Of a stretch of 64,000 nucleotides of DNA, positions 17,772 to 25,086 are shown in pieces (position 1 is the stretch's first letter; every line of letters starts with the position of its first letter). The stretch is from Chitinophagales bacterium (GTDB lineage: Bacteria; Bacteroidota; Bacteroidia; Chitinophagales; UBA2359). The notes under the pieces were generated by a model that was given only the letters and a program-made list of their open reading frames with translations, was not told the origin of the DNA and ran no database searches. The position numbers and the translations under genes were made by a program. The stretch is from NCBI GenBank assembly GCA_020636475.1, contig JACJXU010000009.1:62001-126000 (forward strand). Reading direction: 5' to 3'.

Positions 17772-18359
17772 ATGACTCCGGAGCGCAAAGAAAAACTTTG
17801 GAAAGTTATCCGAAAAAGACAAAAAAACCTCGCCGTAGTTTTAGAAAACATACAAGACCCGCACAATATTTTTGCTTGTTTGCGTAGTTGCGATGCCGTA
17901 GGCGTAAACAACATTTACATCATACATCCAACATTTAATATTGCCGATTTGTCCACAATGGGAAAGCGCAGTTCTGCCGGCGCGAAAAAGTGGCTAAATA
18001 TTCATGTTTTTCGGGAAGTAGTTCCTGCTTTTGCAGCAATACGACAACATATTGAGCGGATTTATACTACAAACATTACCGAAAACGCCGTTAGTTTATA
18101 CCAACTAAACTTAGCGAAATCTATTGCCTTGGTTTTTGGCAACGAAAGGGTAGGCGTAAGCGACGAAGCTTGCCAACTCGCCGATGGAAATTTTGTTATA
18201 CCACAGGCGGGAATGATACAAAGCCTAAATATTTCGGTGGCTTGTGCTGTGAGTTTGTACGAAGCCTATCGTCAGCGCAACGAAAAAGGCATGTACCAAG
18301 AAAGTTCCTATTCTCCACAAGAACTTCAATCTATGTTTTTAGACTGGAAACAACGCTAA
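17772..18359 (+). CDS. trmH: tRNA (guanosine(18)-2'-O)-methyltransferase TrmH
   Basis: 195 residues, SPOUT fold. The N-terminal RKRQKNLAVVLENIQDPHNIFACLRSCDAVGV is characteristic of TrmH rather than other SpoU proteins. The knotted AdoMet site is formed by LVFGNERVGVSDEA and the C-terminal IPQAGMIQSLNISVACAVSLYE. It methylates the ribose of G18 in the tRNA D-loop, using AdoMet. It lies in one transcript with the preceding acetyltransferase and thioesterase. A second, longer SpoU-type protein is encoded at 30 kb. Confidence 0.92.
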   Translation: MTPERKEKLWKVIRKRQKNLAVVLENIQDPHNIFACLRSCDAVGVNNIYIIHPTFNIADLSTMGKRSSAGAKKWLNIHVFREVVPAFAAIRQHIERIYTTNITENAVSLYQLNLAKSIALVFGNERVGVSDEACQLADGNFVIPQAGMIQSLNISVACAVSLYEAYRQRNEKGMYQESSYSPQELQSMFLDWKQR

Positions 18360-18364
18360 AAAAA

Positions 18365-18814
18365 TTATTTTATAGGGTTTAGCATAGGCAAGCCAATCAT
18401 TTCTTCTTCTTTGGGACCCGTAGCAAAATAACCTAAAAATCCACCATCAGATTCTGCCACATGCTTGGCAAAAGACAAAAAGCTGGTGTACAGTTCAAAA
18501 GCCATTACAGGATTCATTTTTGCTAAGATAGAATTTAGTTTTTCCAGTTCCGAAACTAAGGCATCTTTACCGTTTTTTAGTAAAAAAGCAGTAAAAAAGT
18601 TTAATCTTTCTTCATAATGAAGCCCCACTTGTTTGTAATATTCATTTAATTCTGCGGGACCATCGTACATACGGAATTTTACAACTTTTTCTGACCAAGC
18701 CGTTTCTTTTGTATCAATATTGCCATCAGCATTGGCAATATACAAGGTAATTAAAGGAATTGCATCTACAATCTGTTGCCTTTCATTTTCATTAAGATTG
18801 CTATAATAGTGCAT
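18365..18814 (-). CDS. Hypothetical protein, possibly TerB-like
   Basis: 149 residues, all helical in appearance, no signal peptide. The segment ITLYIANADGNIDTKETAWSEKVV near residues 22-45 and the C-terminal AKHVAESDGGFLG resemble the twin Asp-containing helical repeats of TerB-like proteins, but the match is loose and by eye. It converges with trmH (5-base gap). Function unknown. Confidence 0.6.
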   Translation of the reverse strand: MHYYSNLNENERQQIVDAIPLITLYIANADGNIDTKETAWSEKVVKFRMYDGPAELNEYYKQVGLHYEERLNFFTAFLLKNGKDALVSELEKLNSILAKMNPVMAFELYTSFLSFAKHVAESDGGFLGYFATGPKEEEMIGLPMLNPIK

Positions 18815-19011
18815 ATAAGTCGTTAAATGGTTAGTGAAAAGAGAAAATTTTTCTGCAAAGAAATAAAAAATTGACGGAATAAAATAAAAAAATAAATTTT
18901 ATCGAAAGGAATAAAAAATGTTCTCTGAAACTTTTTATAGGCAATAAACGTATAAGTGTTATATTCGGTAACTTTTTTCTATTTCATAGAAGAAAATAAA
19001 ATAAAACACTT

Positions 19012-19737
19012 ATGCAAAACTTAAAAATCTTATTATCAGTTCTAATTTTAATGCTTGTAATGTCTCAAGCTAATTTTGCCCAAAACAAAACCCTGAAGGG
19101 CAATGGAAATGTCGTAAAAAAACACATTGATACCGGAACTTTTAGCGAATTGGAAATTGATGGCATATACAATGTGTATTTAAGTCAGGGAAACAAGGAA
19201 TCGGTAGAAATATATTTTGACGAAAACCTACAAGAAATTGTTTCGGTGAGCAATAAAAACCACCAACTCAATATTCATTGGAAAGATGGCTATACTATTA
19301 ATGAATACACTAAAATGGAGGTATATATTACGCTTACAAAAATTGATAAACTGGATATAGATGGCGTTGGTAATATTTATTGCCAAAATACACTTCATTT
19401 AAACGATTTGAAATTGGAGTTGGAAGGCGTAGGAAATACCAAACTAAATATTGTGTGCCACGACCTGAGCGCCAATGTAGCTGCCGTAGGAAATATTAAT
19501 TTTGAAGGAAAAGCAACTAATTTTACGATTGAAAACTCGGGTGTCGGCAATTTGCGGGCATATGATTTTATTGCACAAAATACAAAAGTGAACAGCTCGG
19601 GTATTGGCAATGTTGAAATTTATGCCCAAAAAAATCTAAATATTGATTGCTCCGGCATTGGCAATATACGCTACAAAGGCAATCCCGAAGTAGTGAATAT
19701 AGAAAAAGATGGTATCGGCAAAGTGGAAAAAATGTAA
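19012..19737 (+). CDS. DUF2807 head-GIN domain exported protein
   Basis: 241 residues with a signal peptide ending near NFAQ (residue 24). The mature protein is a DUF2807 adhesin-like beta-helix: GNGNVVKKHIDTGTFSELEIDGIYNVYLSQG, then about six repeated turns each ending in a G-[IV]-G-N/K motif. These are abundant in Bacteroidota, envelope or secreted, function unproven. Its 5' region carries an inverted repeat that includes the first bases of the start codon (see findings). It stands alone on the plus strand. Confidence 0.85.
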   Translation: MQNLKILLSVLILMLVMSQANFAQNKTLKGNGNVVKKHIDTGTFSELEIDGIYNVYLSQGNKESVEIYFDENLQEIVSVSNKNHQLNIHWKDGYTINEYTKMEVYITLTKIDKLDIDGVGNIYCQNTLHLNDLKLELEGVGNTKLNIVCHDLSANVAAVGNINFEGKATNFTIENSGVGNLRAYDFIAQNTKVNSSGIGNVEIYAQKNLNIDCSGIGNIRYKGNPEVVNIEKDGIGKVEKM

Positions 19738-19819
19738 AACATTTCTGCCAAAATCTATTCTGTAACAATTTTATTGCTAAGTTTGTTGATGTACTAAATT
19801 TATAGCAAGATTACGTTTT

Positions 19820-21403
19820 ATGAGTACATTACATATTTACGATTACGACTATGTCGTTATAGGTAGCGGTTTCGGCGGTTCTGTTTCTGCTTTGCGGCTT
19901 TCGGAGAAAGGCTACAAGGTTTTGGTAGTAGAAAAGGGGAAATGGTTTACCAAACCCGAGCATTTTCCCAAAACCAACTGGCAATTGCGCAAATGGCTGT
20001 GGATGCCAAAATTTGGATTGCAGGGCTTATTCAGAATCAATGTTTTTCGCCACGTAGCTGTGTTGGGCGGCACGGGCGTGGGGGGCGGCTCTTTGGTGTA
20101 TGCCAATACGCTCCCCGTTCCCAAATCGGCTTTTTTTAATTCCGGCAGTTGGAAAAATCTCTGTAATTGGGAAAATGAATTAAAACCATTTTATGCCTTA
20201 GCCAAACGCATGTTGGGCGCGCAACAGCATCCTTACAACAGCATTAGTGAAAAAGCGATGCAAAAACTGGCGGAAGAGTTGGGCGAAAAAAATGCTTATG
20301 CCAAAACCGATGTGGCGGTATATTTTGGTAAGCCCGGCGAAACCGTTGCAGACCCTTACTTTGAAGGAAAAGGTCCTGACCGCACAGGTTGCAATCTTTG
20401 TGGCGGTTGTATGCTCGGTTGTCGCTACAATGCAAAAAATACTTTAGACAAAAACTATTTGTACTTAGCCCAGCAGCACGGCTGCGAAATAAAAGCCGAG
20501 CGATTGGTGTACGATGTAATACCACTAAGCGAAGACGGAACGGACGGCTACGAAGTTAAATTCCGGCAATCTACCGCCTATTTTTCTAAAAAAGAAAGCG
20601 TAAAAACGCGCGGCGTAGTATTTTCGGGCGGTGTTTTGGGAACGATGAGCTTGTTGCTGAAATTGAAAAAAACCTCCCTGCCAAAACTTTCCAATACTTT
20701 GGGAAAAGGCGTACGCACCAATTCCGAGAGTTTGATAGGCGTGACTACTTTCGATAAAAAAACCGTTATTTCCGAAGGAATTGCCATTGGCTCTATTGTA
20801 AATATTGATGAAAACCGTCACGTAGAACCCGTAAAATATTCTGCCGGTTCCGGAATTTGGCGACTACTTATGGCTCCGATGGTACAAGGGAAAACGATGT
20901 TTGGGCGTTTTTTATTAATGTGTAAAGACCTTATAACTAAGCCTATAAAAAATTTGAAAGTATTTTTTGTAGATGATTGGAGCAAGCGCACCCAAATTTT
21001 GCTGTACATGGAAAGTATCGACTCTACCTTGCAGATGAAACGTTCGAGCTTGGGCTACATAAAAACGAATCTTGAAGAAGGCGAAGCTCCCACCGCGTTT
21101 AATCCTATTGCGCAAAACATTGCTCACAAAATGGAAGCCATTATTGACGGCAAGGCGATGGTGCTGGCAACCGAAACTCTGCTGGGTATTCCTACAACGG
21201 CACATATTTTGGGAGGAGCTTGTATGGGAGCTAACGCGCAAGAAGGCGTAATAGACGAAAATCATCGAGTGTACAACTACCAAAACATGCTTATATGCGA
21301 TGGCAGTATTATTTCTGCCAATATTGGTGTAAATCCGAGCTTGACGATTACGGCACTTGCCGAAAGAGCGATGACAAAAGTAGGGGAGAAGGAGAAAAAT
21401 TAA
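19820..21403 (+). CDS. GMC oxidoreductase (cholesterol-oxidase-like) with Cys cluster
   Basis: 527 residues, FAD-dependent. The N-terminal dinucleotide loop is VVIGSGFGGS, followed by VLGGTGVGGGSLVYAN, the GMC signature. The C-terminus has HILGGACMGAN, VIDENHRVYNYQNMLICDGS and NIGVNPSLTITALAE, providing the usual His/Asn active-site region. Between them residues 191-201 read CNLCGGCMLGC (CxxCxxCxxxC), found in a subset of cholesterol-oxidase-like GMC proteins and looking like a metal or Fe-S site. No signal peptide. Probably oxidises a sterol-like, terpenoid or long-chain alcohol; exact substrate unknown. Stands alone before the HAD-FGE gene. Confidence 0.87.
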   Translation: MSTLHIYDYDYVVIGSGFGGSVSALRLSEKGYKVLVVEKGKWFTKPEHFPKTNWQLRKWLWMPKFGLQGLFRINVFRHVAVLGGTGVGGGSLVYANTLPVPKSAFFNSGSWKNLCNWENELKPFYALAKRMLGAQQHPYNSISEKAMQKLAEELGEKNAYAKTDVAVYFGKPGETVADPYFEGKGPDRTGCNLCGGCMLGCRYNAKNTLDKNYLYLAQQHGCEIKAERLVYDVIPLSEDGTDGYEVKFRQSTAYFSKKESVKTRGVVFSGGVLGTMSLLLKLKKTSLPKLSNTLGKGVRTNSESLIGVTTFDKKTVISEGIAIGSIVNIDENRHVEPVKYSAGSGIWRLLMAPMVQGKTMFGRFLLMCKDLITKPIKNLKVFFVDDWSKRTQILLYMESIDSTLQMKRSSLGYIKTNLEEGEAPTAFNPIAQNIAHKMEAIIDGKAMVLATETLLGIPTTAHILGGACMGANAQEGVIDENHRVYNYQNMLICDGSIISANIGVNPSLTITALAERAMTKVGEKEKN

Positions 21404-21472
21404 ATCCCAAACAATTATTAACACTTTTTTATGTATTTTTGCTAATTAAAACAATCTTTTTAACAACATAGT

Positions 21473-22009
21473 ATGAAACAAGAAAACATATTATTAATTT
21501 CGTTGTTATTAATAAACATAATGTCTTGTCAAAATCAAAATAATATTTCGGAAAAAGATGCCTTGCCATCATTTAATTTCGGCATAGCCAAGCAAAATAT
21601 TGTATCGTTTATACAAATGATAACAGACGAAAACAGTACCGAATATGTAGCACCCGAAGATAGAGTTGCTGTGTTTGACAACGATGGAACACTTTGGGTA
21701 GAGCAGCCGCTCCCTTCACAAATTTATTTTACTTTTGATAGACTCAAAGAACTCGCAAAAACGGAGCCAGATCTGGCAAACGAAATGCCTTACAAAGCCG
21801 TAGTGGATAACGATATGGCGGCAATAGCTCATTTTACAAAAGAAAATGTAGTGAAAATTGTAGGCAAGGCAAATGAAATAGATAATGTAACTAAATTTTA
21901 TAGTGCAATATTGGTTACAAACTGCCAAACATCCCGTACTACACCAAAAATATACCGATTTGGTCTATCAGCCTATGCTGGAATTGTTGGATTATCTGCG
22001 AAAAAATGA
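21473..22009 (+). CDS. HAD-domain lipoprotein, N-terminal fragment of HAD-FGE fusion (frameshifted)
   Basis: 178 residues before a stop. The first 19 residues are a lipoprotein signal (LINIMSC). Then comes a HAD phosphatase N-terminus with motif I FDNDGTLW (Asp69, Asp71) and the family's EQPLPSQIYFTFDRLKELA. Up to about NVTKFYSA the sequence is as expected; after that it turns to an unrelated tail, while the +1 frame continues the homologous protein (QYWLQTAKHP). So this is the 5' part of one gene split by a single-base shift near 21895-21903. A -7-like TATTTTTG lies at 21434-21441. Confidence 0.72.
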   Translation: MKQENILLISLLLINIMSCQNQNNISEKDALPSFNFGIAKQNIVSFIQMITDENSTEYVAPEDRVAVFDNDGTLWVEQPLPSQIYFTFDRLKELAKTEPDLANEMPYKAVVDNDMAAIAHFTKENVVKIVGKANEIDNVTKFYSAILVTNCQTSRTTPKIYRFGLSAYAGIVGLSAKK

Positions 22010-23270
22010 CTTCAAAATCTATATTGTATCGGGCGGAAGCCAGGAGTTTATGCAGGCTTGGGCACCAGAAATTTATGGCATACCTACCGAAAACATTATT
22101 GGTACTACCTTTAAAAGAGAAGCCGTAGCCAGTGGAGATTCCATTAATACAAACAATAGTGTGCCGCACAAGCACACAACTTCCAGCGAAAACCACACTT
22201 GTATTATTACAGATAATTTGATGGGTAAGGCGGCGTTAGACAGCAGTTTTTTGGCAAAAATAAAAGTTATTGAAACAGACCCCAAACAAGCCATATCTAC
22301 CGAAGGTATGGTACTTATAAAAGGCGGAACGTTTGCTATGGGCGGCGACCAAGCTGAAGGTTTTGAAAACATGCCCAAAACCGCTTTGGCACAAGGCGAT
22401 GAATTTCCTAAGCACAAAGTTCAGGTTTCGGATTTTTATATGGACGAACACGAAGTGACAGTAGGGGAGTACCGCACATTTGTAATGGCTACCGGCTACA
22501 AAACTGTGGCAGAGCAAGATATAAACTGGGAAGAACTAAAAAAACAACTACCGCCCGGCACACCCAAACCAGATGAAAATATGCTCAAAGCCGGCGCGAT
22601 GGTGTTTCATTATGTGCCGGATAGTGTAGATAAAGAATCTTTGAGCAACTGGTGGACTTATACGGCAGGCGTAAACTGGAAAAATCCTGATGGAACACAG
22701 CCCCAAATAGACGATATACTGCGCCAACCCGTTACACAAGTTTCGTGGTACGATGCTTTGGCGTATGCCAAATGGGTAGGAAAACGCTTGCCCACCGAAG
22801 CAGAATTTGAGTACGCTATGCGCGCGGGAAAAAACAATACCATGTACCCTTGGGGCAACGAAAAAATTTCGCATGACAAACAATACGGCAATTTTTTGCA
22901 GGGCAATTTTCCTTACAACAATACGGCAGAAGACGGTTTTATGGGCATTGCGCCCGTAAAGCAATTTCCGCCCAATGCGTATGGATTGTACGATATAGCA
23001 GGCAATGTATGGGAATGGACCTCCGATTGGTACAGCCCTTTGTACTACAAAAATTTATCGGAAAAAGATACTGTAACAATCAATCCACAAGGACCGCAAA
23101 AAAGTATGGAAATATACGACCAGTATGCCATAAATAAAGTCGTGAAAGGGGGCTCATTTTTGTGTAATGACAGTTGGTGTTCGGGCTATCGAAATTCTCG
23201 CAGAATGCGCCTAAGTCCCGACTCTGGCATGCAGCATTTGGGGTTTCGATTGGTGAGAGATGTGGAGTAA
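21903..23270 (+). CDS. HAD remnant fused to formylglycine-generating enzyme (FGE) domain
   Basis: 455 codons from an artificial GTG start. Residues 1-70 continue the HAD domain (YTDLVYQPMLELLDYL, motif II IVSGG) but HAD motifs III and IV are missing: after FKREAV a Ser/Asn-rich linker leads directly to the FGE domain (about 136-455). That domain has MVLIKGGTFAMGG, RLPTEAEFEYAMR, YPWGNE, IAGNVWEWTSDWY and KGGSFLCNDSWCSGYR, ending LGFRLVRD. Both catalytic cysteines (Cys421, Cys426) are present, as in true FGE, which oxidises a sulfatase cysteine to formylglycine. With the upstream part it would be a 599-residue lipoprotein. No sulfatase gene is near. Confidence 0.82.
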   Translation: MQYWLQTAKHPVLHQKYTDLVYQPMLELLDYLRKNDFKIYIVSGGSQEFMQAWAPEIYGIPTENIIGTTFKREAVASGDSINTNNSVPHKHTTSSENHTCIITDNLMGKAALDSSFLAKIKVIETDPKQAISTEGMVLIKGGTFAMGGDQAEGFENMPKTALAQGDEFPKHKVQVSDFYMDEHEVTVGEYRTFVMATGYKTVAEQDINWEELKKQLPPGTPKPDENMLKAGAMVFHYVPDSVDKESLSNWWTYTAGVNWKNPDGTQPQIDDILRQPVTQVSWYDALAYAKWVGKRLPTEAEFEYAMRAGKNNTMYPWGNEKISHDKQYGNFLQGNFPYNNTAEDGFMGIAPVKQFPPNAYGLYDIAGNVWEWTSDWYSPLYYKNLSEKDTVTINPQGPQKSMEIYDQYAINKVVKGGSFLCNDSWCSGYRNSRRMRLSPDSGMQHLGFRLVRDVE

Positions 23271-23300
23271 ATTTATATATTGTTTTTTTCGTTAAAAATT

Positions 23301-23616
23301 TGGTATTAGCTTCAATAACATAGATTGGTATTAGCTTCAATAACATAGATTGGTATTAGCTTCAATAACATAGATTGGTATTAGCTTCAATAACATAGAT
23401 TGGTATTAGCTTCAATAACATAGATTGGTATTAGCTTCAATAACATAGATTGGTATTAGCTTCAATAACATAGATTGGTATTAGCTTCAATAACATAGAT
23501 TGGTATTAGCTTCAATAACATAGATTGGTATTAGCTTCAATAACATAGATTGGTATTAGCTTCATTAACATAGATTGGTAATATAACATAGATTGGTATT
23601 AGCTTCAATAACATAG
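23301..23616. repeat. Array of thirteen tandem 25-bp repeats
   Basis: Head-to-tail copies of a 25-bp unit beginning TGGTATTAGCTTCAATAACA, with unit starts at 23301, 23326, 23351, 23376, 23401, 23426, 23451, 23476, 23501, 23526 and 23551, then a shortened 18-base unit at 23576 and a last copy at 23594. All but one of the full copies are identical; the copy at 23551 has one A-to-T change. There are no spacers, so it is not CRISPR. It fills the gap between the 3' ends of the FGE gene and the convergent rRNA methyltransferase gene (gap 23271-23693). Perfect identity suggests recent expansion by slippage; copy number may be unstable or mis-assembled. Confidence 0.97.
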
Positions 23617-23693
23617 AAGGGAAGTAGAAAAAATTGCCATGAAAGTATTTATTAGAGTCTTAAAAATTTCAATTTAACATAATATTAATTATT

Positions 23694-25085
23694 TTACAAA
23701 TTGCTATCCCTAAAATTTCGCTGGATAAGCCGCCATTCGTTGGGATAATAATTGTTTATCCGTTCTGATAAAATTTTAATCCAGCCCACATTATTTTTTT
23801 TATAAGAAACTGTGTACCAGCCATTTGCAAAATTATTCGCCGTAATAAAATGCGTTTCCTTGCGCAAAAACATTTCTGCCTGTTCGTCCTCAAGTTCAAT
23901 ACGATTCGCCAAAATCCCCAAATCACTGCGCAAAGCAGCCGCCGCCGCCGGAACAAAACTTTTTCCTTTAATAACGCCCAAATCAGTGATAATTTTGAGC
24001 GGAATTTGCATTTCCTCAAACAACAGATAATCCTCCCAAAATTGCATCGGAATTTGCTTTATCGTTTCCTTAAAACGAACATACGCATACGCCTCTATCG
24101 CTTCAAACCATTCGGAAAGCAATTTCTTTTCCGCGCTATTTAACATAATATTATTATGTCTTCGATTTTTTGCTTGCTTATTATCTATATTGTTTACAGC
24201 CGTTTTTTGTTGCAAAACACCTATAAAAAATCCTTCTCCTTGCACCAAATGCGGCATTGCAGCATACGCATACAAATTATCCGTTTCCGTTGTCGAAATA
24301 TTCCATTTAGGTAATATATTAAGTTTAATTGATTGATAATCATAATTTTGTGCTATATGCGCAAGCTGGTTTTCGTTTTCTTCGGCATTGTAAGTACAAG
24401 TGCTGTACACCAAATAGCCACCTTCTGCCACCAAAGTTGCTGCCACATCAATTATTTGCTTTTGCCGCAAAGCGCAACTCCTCACATGCTCCGGCGACCA
24501 ATCGTTTATGGCTTGTGCATCTTTGCGAAACATTCCCTCACCGGAGCAAGGCGCATCGACCAACACTACATCGAAATACCCTTTCAAGGGCAAAAATTTT
24601 TCCGGCGCGTGGCGACTGAGAAAAACATTGCTTCTCCCCCACTTTTGTAAATTGTAGAGCAATATATCTGCCCGTTTGGGAACCATTTCATTGGAAATCA
24701 GCAAGTCATCTTCCTTTATCAAGGAAAGCATGTGTGTAGATTTTCCGCCCGGCGCAGCGCATAAGTCTAATATTTTCAGCGGTTTATCTATGCTTTTTTT
24801 TATTTGACTAAAAGCCACTCCCAACAACATGCTCGATGCTTCCTGCACATAATACGCGCCTGCATGAAACAAAGGGTCTTTTGCAAAAATAGGTCGCTCC
24901 GCTAAATAAAATCCTTCTTTTTCCCAAGGAACAGCTGTTTTTTCGCCGATAATTGCCGCATTTTTGTAGGGATTAAAGCGAATACTGGTGGGTATATCTT
25001 TTTCGAGCGATTGCATAAACGCAAGATAATCCGACCCCAATTTTCCCTGCATTTGCCGACAAAACGCTTCCGGTAAGTGCTTCAT
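23694..25085 (-). CDS. RsmF/NSUN-type RNA (cytosine-5-)-methyltransferase
   Basis: 463 residues. AdoMet-binding motif I is ILDLCAAPGGKSTHML; motif IV DAPCSGEGMFRKD and motif VI STCTYNAEENE carry the two catalytic cysteines of m5C methyltransferases. The segment TSIRFNP and YYVQEASSML at the front and a PUA-like C-terminal domain (GWYTVSYKKNNVGWIK) match the RsmF/YebU architecture, which modifies 16S rRNA; the exact rRNA position is not predictable. A Lys/Asn-rich insert (AVNNIDNKQAKNRRHNN) lies near residue 300. It begins one base after the stop of the E1 gene and is likely co-transcribed with it. Confidence 0.9.
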   Translation of the reverse strand: MKHLPEAFCRQMQGKLGSDYLAFMQSLEKDIPTSIRFNPYKNAAIIGEKTAVPWEKEGFYLAERPIFAKDPLFHAGAYYVQEASSMLLGVAFSQIKKSIDKPLKILDLCAAPGGKSTHMLSLIKEDDLLISNEMVPKRADILLYNLQKWGRSNVFLSRHAPEKFLPLKGYFDVVLVDAPCSGEGMFRKDAQAINDWSPEHVRSCALRQKQIIDVAATLVAEGGYLVYSTCTYNAEENENQLAHIAQNYDYQSIKLNILPKWNISTTETDNLYAYAAMPHLVQGEGFFIGVLQQKTAVNNIDNKQAKNRRHNNIMLNSAEKKLLSEWFEAIEAYAYVRFKETIKQIPMQFWEDYLLFEEMQIPLKIITDLGVIKGKSFVPAAAAALRSDLGILANRIELEDEQAEMFLRKETHFITANNFANGWYTVSYKKNNVGWIKILSERINNYYPNEWRLIQRNFRDSNL

Positions 25086-25086
25086 T

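Noticed and set aside
21880..21910. Programmed frameshift in the HAD-FGE gene
   Set aside because: The change needed is +1; AAATTTT nearby is not in the register for a -1 heptamer, and no stop or hairpin stimulator typical of +1 sites is visible.
23301..23616. Tandem array as a CRISPR array
   Set aside because: Units are contiguous with no spacers, and no cas genes occur in the window.
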